Positions 17,679 to 27,486 of a stretch of 52,712 nt of DNA are shown here, piece after piece. How positions within the stretch are numbered: position 1 is the first letter of the stretch; every line of letters begins with the position of its first letter. The stretch is from CBDDLJ01 sp965230635 (GTDB lineage: Bacteria > Pseudomonadota > Gammaproteobacteria > UBA1113). The translations under genes were made by a program, and so were the position numbers. The notes under the pieces are model-generated. The model searched no databases. It was not told the origin of the DNA and worked only from the letters and a program-made list of their open reading frames with translations. Location: positions 1 to 52,712 of the forward strand of contig CBDDLJ010000007.1 in NCBI GenBank assembly GCA_965230635.1, in the 5' to 3' direction.

Positions 17679-17844
17679 TTATAGCGTTTCCCTATATTGT
17701 TGCCCTATCCTAAGACTTCATCTAGCGCCTGCTTGCTTGGTTATTCAAAAGCTTATTGACAATAAGTAAACGTCGCTTTTGAACCCTCGCAAGCAAACAC
17801 TATACTCGCTTAGAATAGGTCGACAATATAGAGAAACGCTATAA
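17679..17844. repeat. 166-bp imperfect palindrome, MITE-like element
   Basis: The left end begins TTATAGCGTTTCCCTATATT and the complement of the right end begins TTATAGCGTTTCTCTATATT. The similarity continues through CCTATnCTAAG, TGCTTGC and TTCAAAAGC toward the centre, where TTATTGACAATAA (17753-17765) is itself a palindrome. The whole element can fold into one long hairpin. It has no ORF and lies between the 99-aa gene and the NACHT gene. Terminal inverted repeats plus a non-coding, fully self-complementary body are typical of MITEs. No clear target-site duplication and no second copy in this window were seen. It may also act as a terminator. Confidence 0.65.
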
Positions 17845-17902
17845 AGCAACTTATTATGATAATTTTCATTTAATGTGAGGTAAGCAAAAAAGGAGTGATG
17901 TG

Positions 17903-20900
17903 ATGTTTACATTATTTTCACAAAAAAAGATTATGGAAAGTGTTGAGCATTGTAGTGGTGTCTATCATGATGATAGTCAACTTGCATCGCAACTAAATAC
18001 TTTATTGGGTATAGACGCTGTTCCTGAAGCGTCATTCGAGAAGGAACGATGCCATTTTTTAGCGAATGCGCAAGGCTTGCAGCTTTATCTTAAAAAAGAC
18101 GACAGTGAACTGGGCGCTGCTAATAAATCTATTTCTTTAGGTGGTATTAATTTTATCCCTGAAACATATTTCACTGATTTATCCGGCTGGAACCAACCCC
18201 GATTTTTAGCGTTGCATGTTTACTTTTTAGTAAGACAGTATCACCGCATAAAGAATAAAGCGGGTGACTATATGGCTATTGAGAATAAAAACATTCCAAA
18301 AAAAGAGTTGCTCGATACGCTGCTAGAAGAGCTTTTTGTTGCGGTAAATGCACAGCGCCTTGTGAGTACGGTAATGAAGCAAGTGAACTTTGTGAATAAT
18401 GATGAGGCAGTTTCAAAAGATGTTGTAAATGCTTTTTATGATTCGTTAGTGAGCACTTTCGAAGCTGCAGGCGAGAAACGCCTTGAAATTTGCTTTCCTT
18501 GCGGGACACCCTTGCACGCAGTGTATTTATATTTCACTAAGATAAATCAAGAGCAAGTTGTTTTACGGATAGACAACGTAGGGGCAGGTGCGAGAGAAAA
18601 TCATGTTGAAGATGAAAAAAGAGAGATTAAAAAAACAGTAAATATAAAAGAAGATCCGAAAGAAGTCTCATGTTTTGAATTCAGACCACATATTATTAGC
18701 ATAACAACGGTAGGCGATATGGCCAAATCAGCAGTTAAAAAACAGCTAACAACGTACTTACACAGGCTCTGCTACCTGCAAAGAGGATTCAAAAATAAAA
18801 ACGATACAGATACAAATAAGAGAGAAAGCAATAAACGATTAGCGGTATTATATAATAAAATAAATGATGAGGCCTGTAAAATAGATTTCCCTTACATCAA
18901 CATTAACTTAAAAAATGATTGGTCATTTCAAATGATGCAAAAAAGTGAAAATTGTGTCTATAGTAATTATATGATTGGCGTAAGGTACCGTTTTTATGAT
19001 CCCAGAGGGTTATTGCCCGAAGAGTTATTTGATTGGCTGTCTGAAAAAGCCATTAAACAAAAAATTACGAAGGAAAGAAACTGTGGATTCTTTGCTGCAT
19101 TTTCGACGCGCCGCCAATCTAAAGCCTATGTATATACGGGCAATGATTCTATCACTCATTCAAAAATCCGTAGTTGGCTTCTGAAGCATTATAAGACTAA
19201 TACAATTATCAAACCACTGTATCAGAGAAACACATTAGGTGTTAACGATTTATTTATTCCTCTAGCACTATCGATGGCAGATGAGACAGAAAATAGATTT
19301 GATCCCTTAGCCAAACAGTCATTTAAAAGTAATGAACTGATTAAATGGCCATATCTATTCGTATGGTCTAAACAAGAAATGGAGGTGCAAAAAGAAAAAG
19401 AATCACTTCAGCTAGCGCCTGTAAACAAAGTATTGGTTAACGGCCATGCAGGAAGTGGGAAAACTACTTTGAGTCGTCGAATAGCATGGGAGTGGTGTAT
19501 GCAGCAAGAAAAACCTGGAAAGTCGCCACAAGCGCTATTTGACCGTTTTGATTGGGTGTTTTGGATCCCGCTAAGACAGCTGGCCCATGTTTACACAAAT
19601 AAGCAACAAAATGCCGGTAGTGTGGTGCGATATAGTTTAGGCGATATAGTGTATGCACTTTGTTGCCCAGCGGAAACGTTATTGGCTTCTGACGGAAAAC
19701 CTATTGAAAAATGTATCATTATTCAAGCAATAAACAATCTAATTAGCGCCAATACACCACGTATTCTATGGTTATTGGATGGTTATGATGAAATAAGTCT
19801 TCAACAGTTTCCTCCTTCTATCAAAGCATTGCTCCAGTCACTGTTAACAGAACCTGAATACGCCCTCTTATTAACAACACGGCCAATAAATAGCATTCAC
19901 CCACTTCCTGCAAATACTCGTGTAATAGAAACTCGTGGGTTTACAGCAAAAGAAGTTGATAAATATATAGACAATTTTTTCAAAAAACTCCAAGATAAGA
20001 ATGGTAAATTATCACCGCAGCCTGATCTCGCTATTGATTTAAGTATATTTTTACGGAAACACCCTCGTCTTCGACAGATCAGCTATACACCTATTAACAC
20101 AGAGTTAATCTGCAGCATGTGGACCGATCGAAAAGTCGCAATAGAGAAGAATGCAACCGATCAAAAGTTAGCCAGTCTGACTGGGTTATATCGTATGGTT
20201 GTTGAGTTTTTGCTGCGTCATTACTTACAGTTTCAAGAAGAAAGATATCTTAATAGGGGGAGTCGCCCATGGCTGTTGTTTGATGAAATAGAGGACCCTC
20301 TCCAATATGATGATGAGACATGGACTACCTCAATGGTTAATAAGGCTTGCAGATCTATACTAGATTTCCTTCAGTGCCTAGCGTTTCTAGGATTAAAGCA
20401 GTTTGGTGAGAAGGGTGAGCTAATTGTAAAACCAGCCTTAATCAACGAAGTCCAAAAGCAAATGGTATTAACCGATACTCAAACAATTCACATTATGATG
20501 GGAATCAGGCGTATAGGTTTGTTACGCCCCGTGACAACGACAGCACACAACCTGCTTGAGAATGAATATGAATTCATGCATTTATCTTTTCAAGAATATT
20601 TAGCTGGCATGTATGTGGCTACTCATTTTTGCCAAGAAAAACCATTATATTCATTAGAAAATAAAACTCCAATCAGTTTTTCAACCTGGTTTGCTTGCCG
20701 AAAATACCACCCTAGTTATAAGTTGCTATGGGAATTTACGGTTGGAAACTTGGCTCTGGATAAACGCACTGAAAAACTAACTCAGTTGTTTATTCAATTA
20801 TTAACCCCACCAATCGATGAATTGGGTTGGGATGAAATCTATACACTAATGCGTTGGAGCGATGAGGGATTAGCTGGTTTTCCTGATATACAGCGACAGA

Positions 20901-23900
20901 GTGTGGCTAATTATTTAGGCGAGATATGGAAATGGGTGATAACTGAATTCAGTGATTATAGTCAATGTTGGAAGAACTTTCATTCTCGATTAGCTGATTG
21001 CTCATGTTTATTTCAACATGATGCATTCCTAGCACCAGCTCGGGATTTATTTTTTAGTGATGATATTGAAGTCAAAATGGCTGCGCACAAAGCATTAAAC
21101 AAACAAACTTCATTGCCTGAAAGCATGCTAGTTCAGCTAGCTGATGTTGGGTTACCTAGTAGCGATGATCAAGTTAGAAGATCCACGATTAAAATATTAA
21201 TAACTCAGTCTTCATTACCTAAAGGCATACTAACCCGGTTGGCAGACATAGGATTGTTTGATGAAGATTATTATATAAGAGAATGCATAAGCGACACATC
21301 AATATTCCAAGCCCCACAGCTCAAAGGAGCGTTAACTGAATTAGCTGTAAAGACACTACTAGATAATGATGATGTTAAGAGAAAATCTGCAATCAAGGCG
21401 TTAAAAAGGTTATCCGTGCTGTCTAACAACATATTAACCCAGTTAGCTAATGTTGGATTATCCGATAAGGATGTTGGTATTAGAAGTTCAACAATTGAAG
21501 TATTTAGAAATCAAACCTCATTACCTAACAATATACTAGCCCAGTTAGCTAATGTTGGATTATCCGATAAGGATGTTGGTATTAGAAGTTCAACAGTTGA
21601 AGTATTTAGAAATCAAACCTCATTACTTAACAATATACTAGTCCAGTTAGCTAGTGTTGGATTATCCGATAAGGATGTTGGTATTAGAAGTTCAACAATT
21701 GAAGTATTTAGAAATCAAACCTCATTACCTAACAATATACTAGCCCAGTTAGCTAATGTTGGATTACCCGATAAGATTGTTGATATTAGAAGGTTAACAG
21801 TTGAAACATTGAAAAAGCAAACTTCACTGCCTAAAAATATACTAACACAGTTAGTTCGTGTTGGATTGTTTGATAAGGATGATCGAACTGCAAACTTTAC
21901 AGCTGAAGCATTAGGAAATCAATCTTCATTGCCTAATGACATAATAATCCAGTTGGCAGAGATGGTATTGTTCAATAAAAATTTAAGAGCGTGGATAAGA
22001 AGCACATTAAGTTTCCAGGTCCCACAACTCAAAGATGCTTTAACCAAGTTAGCGGTAAAGACACTGTTAGATAATGATGATGTTAGAAGAGAATCTGCAG
22101 TTGAGACATTAAACAGATTATCCCCACTGCCTAATGACATACTAACCCAGTTAGCTGATGTTGGGTTGTTCGATAAGAATATTGATATTAGAAGGTTAAC
22201 AGTTGGAACATTGAGAAGGCAAACTTCACTGCCTGAAAACATACTAACACAGTTAGTTGCTGTTGGATTGTTTGATAAGGATAATCAAGTTGTAAGCTCT
22301 ACAGCTGAAGCACTAGGAAATCAGTCTTCATTGCCTAACGACATACTAGCTCGGTTGGCAAATATAGGACTATTCAATAAAAATGATTATGTGAGAGTAT
22401 GCATAAGAAACGCATCAAAACTCCAAGCTTCACAACTCAAAAGTGCTTTAACCGAGCTAGCGGTAAAGACACTGTTAGATAATGATGATGTTAGAAGAGA
22501 ATCTGCAGTCGAGACATTAAAGAGGTTATCTCCACTGTCTAATGGCATACTAGTCAAGTTGGCTGATATTGGATTGCCCAATGAGAATGTTGGCATTAGA
22601 AAGTCAACAGTTGAAACATTGGAAAATCAAATATCATTACCTAACGACATACTAGCCCAGTTAGCTGATATTGTATTATCCGACAAGGATGTTAGTCTTA
22701 GAAGGTCGATAGTTAAGATATTGAAAAATAAAACCTCATTGCCTGAACACATAACAGTCCAATTAGCTAAGATTGGATTGTTCGACAAAAATGTTGGTGT
22801 TAGGAGATCAACAGTTGAAATATTGGGAAATCAAATTTCATTGCCTGAAAGGATATTAATCAAGCTAACTGAAGTAATATTCTATGACGAAAATAGAGAT
22901 ATTAGAGGAGCAGCAGCCAGAGTGCTAGGGCTAAAATCCCCTCTACCCAAAAATGTGCGTATCATGTTAGAGAAAATGGTATTCCTGCAAACAACTTTGT
23001 TTGATACCTTTTATTTTGACTCCAGCATTTATGCAGCTGAGGCACTGATTCAGGCAATCTCGCTACCTAGATGCATAATAGCAGGATTAGCTCAAATACC
23101 GCCATCTTCAGATGAAGATGATTTTGTGAGAAAGGTCGCGCTAGAATATGTAGGCACTCCCCCATTATCGCTGACAAACAATGACCGAATATCCATGGCT
23201 ATGGCGTTTGGGCAGATATGTCATTTGCCAGAAAGTACTCAGACTAAGCTGGCTAAAATGCTGCTGTCCGATGGGAATGATGAAGTTAGAAAGTACACGG
23301 CTGCGGCGTTAGGACAACTACCCTCATTGCCCGAAGGTATACTGTGCGTGCTAGTTGATACAGTATTGCAAGACAAGAATATATGTGTCAAAAGATACGC
23401 AGCATCAGCGCTGGTGCTAGGGCGGCCATACTTATTGTCTGAAGACTTGCAAGGAAAGTTGGCTCAAGCAGCACTGCACGATAAGGATGATTATATTAAA
23501 AGTTCTTTGATAAAAGCTTTGGGGCAACAGCCGTCCTTAATGCCTGAAATCGTAGTATCAGCACTAGCACAAATGGCAGATCTTAGTATGTCTTATTATT
23601 TGCACATCAATATTGAATCTCACGCGAGCAGAAGGTATGCTACTATAGTATTAAGATATTTAGAGCCAGTAACTATTTGGAAAGCACTTGTTAAATATGC
23701 AGTAAATACAGTTGTCAGCATGGCTTATCAACGATGGGCAACACTAAGTATATTTAATAATAAACTGATATGTATTGAGAATAAAAACACATTTTCAATT
23801 CACCTCACAGATAAACAAAAAAATAACTTGACGTCTCTTTTTCAAAAGAGACGAAATAAACAGCGTTGGTGCAGCAGAGAGTTACTCATTAATAATTTGA

Positions 23901-24505
23901 AATTAGCAGAAAATTTTAAACAAGCAGACTCAGAATTTCAGCCAATAGTCAATAGCAATTTTCTTATTACTGATAGTGATACAGTTACAAATAGTTCTAG
24001 TTCAGGTCAATGTTCTAGTTCAGATCAATTCTTCCCTAAACTTGAGGTATTTCCTATTAGTGATAATGACAGCCAGCGATCTAAGCAGAAAACTGATAAT
24101 AGTATTAATAATGGTAAAGAAAATCAATCGGATGAAAGTAATGAGAAAATAGCTGAATTAACTGCTTCCGTTTATAGTAAATTTATTACTGTTAAGCCTC
24201 GTAAATCTCGACATAACATTCTCCAAAAGAAAAAATTTAAATACAAAATAAAAATTAGTGGCTTAGAATACCTTTCTCAAGAACAAAATCAAGAATTGCA
24301 TGAAAAAATAATGAGCTACCAGCAACAAGGTAAAAAAATACTTCGCAGTAATACTAAAAATTTTGGCAATGTAATAAAGATTTTAGTTGAAACTAAATCG
24401 AAAGCCCTAGAAATGAGGCAAGAGTTACGCACTATAGTAACGAGTACCTGTGTAGAGTCTTCCATACACAGCCCGAATCAAGATCTTACCAGTTTGAATA
24501 ATTAA
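17903..24505 (+). CDS. Giant NACHT NTPase with HEAT-like repeats (about 2200 aa)
   Basis: Start chosen at the ATG at 17903, seven bases after AGGAG. The N-terminal ~490 residues match no family I can name, but include His205, Asp224, Gln346 and Cys351 in contexts (PLHAVYLYF, QKSENCV) whose H-D-Q-C order and spacing recall clan CE cysteine proteases/acetyltransferases. The NACHT domain follows: Walker A GHAGSGKTT (about 514-522), Walker B LWLLDGYDEIS (about 622-632), a sensor stretch LLLTTRP, and the NLR-type HLSFQEYLAG near residue 892. Residues about 1050-1910 are a solenoid of 34-aa HEAT-like repeats of the form LPnnILaQLAnvGLsDkdvgIRrstvEtLrnqtS. The last ~290 residues are Ser/Asn- and Lys-rich. 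This is the layout of a signal-transduction NTPase (STAND): effector-like N-terminus, NTPase switch, repeat sensor. A role in phage defence or as a host-directed protein is inference. Arg codons in the repeats are mostly AGA/AGG, unlike the neighbouring core genes. Confidence 0.87.
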   Translation: MFTLFSQKKIMESVEHCSGVYHDDSQLASQLNTLLGIDAVPEASFEKERCHFLANAQGLQLYLKKDDSELGAANKSISLGGINFIPETYFTDLSGWNQPRFLALHVYFLVRQYHRIKNKAGDYMAIENKNIPKKELLDTLLEELFVAVNAQRLVSTVMKQVNFVNNDEAVSKDVVNAFYDSLVSTFEAAGEKRLEICFPCGTPLHAVYLYFTKINQEQVVLRIDNVGAGARENHVEDEKREIKKTVNIKEDPKEVSCFEFRPHIISITTVGDMAKSAVKKQLTTYLHRLCYLQRGFKNKNDTDTNKRESNKRLAVLYNKINDEACKIDFPYININLKNDWSFQMMQKSENCVYSNYMIGVRYRFYDPRGLLPEELFDWLSEKAIKQKITKERNCGFFAAFSTRRQSKAYVYTGNDSITHSKIRSWLLKHYKTNTIIKPLYQRNTLGVNDLFIPLALSMADETENRFDPLAKQSFKSNELIKWPYLFVWSKQEMEVQKEKESLQLAPVNKVLVNGHAGSGKTTLSRRIAWEWCMQQEKPGKSPQALFDRFDWVFWIPLRQLAHVYTNKQQNAGSVVRYSLGDIVYALCCPAETLLASDGKPIEKCIIIQAINNLISANTPRILWLLDGYDEISLQQFPPSIKALLQSLLTEPEYALLLTTRPINSIHPLPANTRVIETRGFTAKEVDKYIDNFFKKLQDKNGKLSPQPDLAIDLSIFLRKHPRLRQISYTPINTELICSMWTDRKVAIEKNATDQKLASLTGLYRMVVEFLLRHYLQFQEERYLNRGSRPWLLFDEIEDPLQYDDETWTTSMVNKACRSILDFLQCLAFLGLKQFGEKGELIVKPALINEVQKQMVLTDTQTIHIMMGIRRIGLLRPVTTTAHNLLENEYEFMHLSFQEYLAGMYVATHFCQEKPLYSLENKTPISFSTWFACRKYHPSYKLLWEFTVGNLALDKRTEKLTQLFIQLLTPPIDELGWDEIYTLMRWSDEGLAGFPDIQRQSVANYLGEIWKWVITEFSDYSQCWKNFHSRLADCSCLFQHDAFLAPARDLFFSDDIEVKMAAHKALNKQTSLPESMLVQLADVGLPSSDDQVRRSTIKILITQSSLPKGILTRLADIGLFDEDYYIRECISDTSIFQAPQLKGALTELAVKTLLDNDDVKRKSAIKALKRLSVLSNNILTQLANVGLSDKDVGIRSSTIEVFRNQTSLPNNILAQLANVGLSDKDVGIRSSTVEVFRNQTSLLNNILVQLASVGLSDKDVGIRSSTIEVFRNQTSLPNNILAQLANVGLPDKIVDIRRLTVETLKKQTSLPKNILTQLVRVGLFDKDDRTANFTAEALGNQSSLPNDIIIQLAEMVLFNKNLRAWIRSTLSFQVPQLKDALTKLAVKTLLDNDDVRRESAVETLNRLSPLPNDILTQLADVGLFDKNIDIRRLTVGTLRRQTSLPENILTQLVAVGLFDKDNQVVSSTAEALGNQSSLPNDILARLANIGLFNKNDYVRVCIRNASKLQASQLKSALTELAVKTLLDNDDVRRESAVETLKRLSPLSNGILVKLADIGLPNENVGIRKSTVETLENQISLPNDILAQLADIVLSDKDVSLRRSIVKILKNKTSLPEHITVQLAKIGLFDKNVGVRRSTVEILGNQISLPERILIKLTEVIFYDENRDIRGAAARVLGLKSPLPKNVRIMLEKMVFLQTTLFDTFYFDSSIYAAEALIQAISLPRCIIAGLAQIPPSSDEDDFVRKVALEYVGTPPLSLTNNDRISMAMAFGQICHLPESTQTKLAKMLLSDGNDEVRKYTAAALGQLPSLPEGILCVLVDTVLQDKNICVKRYAASALVLGRPYLLSEDLQGKLAQAALHDKDDYIKSSLIKALGQQPSLMPEIVVSALAQMADLSMSYYLHINIESHASRRYATIVLRYLEPVTIWKALVKYAVNTVVSMAYQRWATLSIFNNKLICIENKNTFSIHLTDKQKNNLTSLFQKRRNKQRWCSRELLINNLKLAENFKQADSEFQPIVNSNFLITDSDTVTNSSSSGQCSSSDQFFPKLEVFPISDNDSQRSKQKTDNSINNGKENQSDESNEKIAELTASVYSKFITVKPRKSRHNILQKKKFKYKIKISGLEYLSQEQNQELHEKIMSYQQQGKKILRSNTKNFGNVIKILVETKSKALEMRQELRTIVTSTCVESSIHSPNQDLTSLNN
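21441..21848 (+). repeat. Near-identical 102-bp tandem repeats inside the HEAT region
   Basis: The segment beginning AGTTAGCTAATGTTGG recurs at 21441, 21543, 21645 and 21747, exactly 102 bp apart, with only a few substitutions between the first copies. Each unit encodes one 34-residue HEAT-like repeat. A larger unit also recurs: the segment AGCGGTAAAGACACTGTTAG is found at 22051 and 22459, 408 bp (four units) apart. Confidence 0.9.
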
Positions 24506-24813
24506 TTGTTCTTATGGACTAAGTGTAGCGAAAATGATATTTATTTAAACAATAAAAAGTGATAAACAATGAGAATAAATGTAAGTAGATGATTTTTTAT
24601 AGCGTGAGATTTATTTTCTGCACTACCAGTGATTTGCCTAGTGTAGCTATTTGGCAGATCTTCCTATTTGAAAATGATCAGTGTTCAATAGTCATTCTTT
24701 ATCTCAATAAGCTATATTTATTAGATCGCGGCATGATTCATCTGTCTGTACTGCTAAAACTAGGTTATAATGATTTATACTGATATATCAAGGAATTAGG
24801 AGCAATCTGAACA
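24506..24813. other. Spacer between the NACHT gene and pepN
   Basis: 308 bases, AT-rich. A 64-codon open frame at 24589-24783 has no ribosome binding site or recognisable product. No duplicate of the tRNA-Leu 3' end that would mark an integrated element was seen here. Confidence 0.5.
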
Positions 24814-27462
24814 ATGGAAATGAACAAACCTCAGTCAATTTACCTGAGCGATTACCAACCGTACCCTTTTTTAATCAAGCATATTGATCTTGAATTTCAA
24901 TTAGACAGTGTTAAAACGCAGGTTAAAAATACCTTGGAAATAATACCAAACCCACAAGTGCCCGCCAGTGAAAAACTATTTTTATTTGGTGAAGATATCC
25001 TTCTTAACAAAGTGAGCGTAAATCATCAGATTGTAAGCCCTAATGATTACTCCTTAACAGAAAAAGGATTAACAATTCCTGTTCCGGCAGATACTCCTTC
25101 TACAGTCATCATAGAAAGTGAATGTTGCCCTGAATCTAATTCAGAATTATCAGGACTTTATGTCTCCTCCAGCTTATTGATTACGCAATGTGAGGCGGAA
25201 GGGTTTAGACGGATCACTTTTTTTCCTGATAGGCCTGATGTGTTAACTATTTTTTCGACAAAGTTAATAGCAAAAAAAGAACGTTACCCTATCTTATTGA
25301 GCAATGGGAATTTAGTTGGGAAAGGTGACTTAGAGCATGGTATGCATTGGGTAAAATGGCATGATCCCTATCCTAAACCTTGTTACTTGTTTGCCTTAGT
25401 TGCTGGAGAGTTGTCCTGCCTTAGTGATAGCTATAAGACCATGTCGGGACGAGAGGTTTCCTTAAAAATTTATGCAGACAAAAAACATATCAAAGCATGT
25501 GATTATGCTATGCAAGCAGTAAAGCGTGCAATGTCTTGGGATGAAAAAAACTTTGGACGTGAATATGATTTAGATACCTATATGATTGTGGCCGTAGAAG
25601 ATTTTAACTCTGGTGCTATGGAGAATAAAGGTTTAAACATATTCAACGCTAAATATATTTTGGTAGAAAAGGAGACAGCGATCGATCAAGATTTTCAAAA
25701 CGTTGAGGCAGTTATTGGCCATGAATATTTTCATAATTGGACAGGAAATCGAGTGACCTGTCGAGACTGGTTCCAACTGAGTTTGAAAGAAGGTTTAACG
25801 ATATTTCGTGAACAATCTTTTTCTGCGGATATGTGGGGGCATGCAATTAGTCGTATTCAAGAAGTAAAACGACTTCGTTCTGAACAATTTCCACAGGATG
25901 CTAGTGCTATGGCACACCCGGTGCAGCCTGATCACTATATTGAAATAGGCAACTTTTACACAGTGACCATTTATGAAAAAGGGGCTGAAGTGATTAGAAT
26001 GCTGCAACGCATGTTTGGTATTGACGGTTTTAGAAAAGGAATGGATGTTTACTTTCAGCGTCATGATGGTCAAGCAGTCACTATTAATGATTTTGTATCA
26101 GCCATTGCTGAAACCAATCATTTTGACGCAAAACAATTTTTTAATTGGTATAAACAAGCTGGGACACCGGAAATATTTATTAGCCTTGAATATCAACAAG
26201 AAACGAAACAAACTGTGCTAACAGTAGAGCAACTCTGTCCACCAACGCCTAACCAACCAACAAAGGAACCTTTTTACATTCCAATGGCGATTAGTTTTAT
26301 TGATAGAGCGGGTGAGTCAATTGATTTTAGCTGTCAACAATCGCTGCCTGCAAACAATCCAAACGAATTAATCCTGCCAATCACAGAAAAAAAACAGCGT
26401 TTCGTTATTGATAATGTTCCATTTGATGCGGTGCCATCATTGTTTCGTGGGTTTTCAGCACCAGCCAAATACCATTTCCCGTTTACCAAAAAAGATATTC
26501 TACATTTGATAAAGTATGATAGTGATGCATTTGTTTGTTGGGATGCTATGCAAACATTATTTCTTAGTGTGTGTCGCCAATTGATCACTGATCAACAAAG
26601 CAAGAAAGCCTTTCAATTAGATAATGATTTGATTGCTATTATACAATCCATTTTAAATAATCAAGCCATGGATAAAATGATGGTTGCTGAGTTAATTTCC
26701 TTGCCAAGTGAAAAATATTTAATAGAAATGTTAGCCGATGCATCACTATCCAGTATCATTGATGTGCATAAATTCTTACATGAATCACTTGCTAAGGCGC
26801 TAAAAGACAAGCTAGTAAATACTTATCAGGAAAATGTTATTTTAAATGGTTATCGTGTTGATAAGCAAGATATCGCTGCACGTACATTAAAAAATGTTTG
26901 TCTGAACTATTTAACAGCTTTACAGCAAGACGATATGATTAACATTGCGGTAAAACAGTTTTATGATGCTGACAATATGACGGATCGTTTTGCAGCAATA
27001 ACTGCGCTAATAGATGTGAATTGTGATGAACGAAAATTAATCTTAGATGCTTTCTATAACCAGTATAAAAATAATAATTTGGTAATCGATATGTGGTATG
27101 CGGCACAAGCAAGATCACGTTTGCCTAATACAGTAACGCTAATGAAAACATTATTACAAGATGAAAAATTTAATTGGCATAATCCAAATCGTATCTATGC
27201 TAGCGTAGGTGTATTTGCAAGGCAAAATACAGTGGGATTTCATGCGCTAGATGGTAGTGGTTATACTTTTTTGTCTGAGGCTGTACTAAAAATTGATCAA
27301 ATTAATCCACAGGTTGCTGCACGTATGGCTGAACCATTTACCCGCATTGCTCGTTTAGATAAAGTACGGCAAAAATTAATGCATGAAAAATTAACGTTGA
27401 TGCAGCAAGAGAAATTATCAAAAGATTTATATGAAATCATTGCACTGAGCTTGAATAACTAA
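24814..27462 (+). CDS. pepN: Aminopeptidase N (M1 family)
   Basis: Cytoplasmic zinc aminopeptidase that removes N-terminal residues in protein turnover. The 882-aa product has the substrate-binding GAMEN motif (267-271), the zinc motif HEYFH (303-307) followed by NWTGNRVT and the third ligand Glu in LSLKEGLT, and the catalytic Tyr region YTVTIYEKGAEV. These residues and the length fit the PepN subfamily. AGGAG lies 11 bases before the ATG; a second ATG two codons on is also usable. It converges on ubiG through a shared hairpin. Confidence 0.95.
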   Translation: MEMNKPQSIYLSDYQPYPFLIKHIDLEFQLDSVKTQVKNTLEIIPNPQVPASEKLFLFGEDILLNKVSVNHQIVSPNDYSLTEKGLTIPVPADTPSTVIIESECCPESNSELSGLYVSSSLLITQCEAEGFRRITFFPDRPDVLTIFSTKLIAKKERYPILLSNGNLVGKGDLEHGMHWVKWHDPYPKPCYLFALVAGELSCLSDSYKTMSGREVSLKIYADKKHIKACDYAMQAVKRAMSWDEKNFGREYDLDTYMIVAVEDFNSGAMENKGLNIFNAKYILVEKETAIDQDFQNVEAVIGHEYFHNWTGNRVTCRDWFQLSLKEGLTIFREQSFSADMWGHAISRIQEVKRLRSEQFPQDASAMAHPVQPDHYIEIGNFYTVTIYEKGAEVIRMLQRMFGIDGFRKGMDVYFQRHDGQAVTINDFVSAIAETNHFDAKQFFNWYKQAGTPEIFISLEYQQETKQTVLTVEQLCPPTPNQPTKEPFYIPMAISFIDRAGESIDFSCQQSLPANNPNELILPITEKKQRFVIDNVPFDAVPSLFRGFSAPAKYHFPFTKKDILHLIKYDSDAFVCWDAMQTLFLSVCRQLITDQQSKKAFQLDNDLIAIIQSILNNQAMDKMMVAELISLPSEKYLIEMLADASLSSIIDVHKFLHESLAKALKDKLVNTYQENVILNGYRVDKQDIAARTLKNVCLNYLTALQQDDMINIAVKQFYDADNMTDRFAAITALIDVNCDERKLILDAFYNQYKNNNLVIDMWYAAQARSRLPNTVTLMKTLLQDEKFNWHNPNRIYASVGVFARQNTVGFHALDGSGYTFLSEAVLKIDQINPQVAARMAEPFTRIARLDKVRQKLMHEKLTLMQQEKLSKDLYEIIALSLNN

Positions 27463-27486
27463 AGCAGATTAAGGCCTATCTGCTTT
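27461..27486. terminator. Bidirectional terminator between pepN and ubiG
   Basis: AAAGCAGAT (27461-27469) and ATCTGCTTT (27478-27486) form a 9-bp perfect stem with an 8-base loop, ending in TTTAATT on one strand and TTTAGTT on the other. It sits between two convergent genes. Confidence 0.7.

Noticed and set aside
21919..22596. Minus-strand ORFs inside the HEAT repeats
   Set aside because: They mirror the repeat unit in the opposite strand and are by-products of the repeated coding sequence.
12651..24813. Integration of a mobile element at tRNA-Leu with att repeats
   Set aside because: No copy of the tRNA 3' end and no integrase was found up to pepN.
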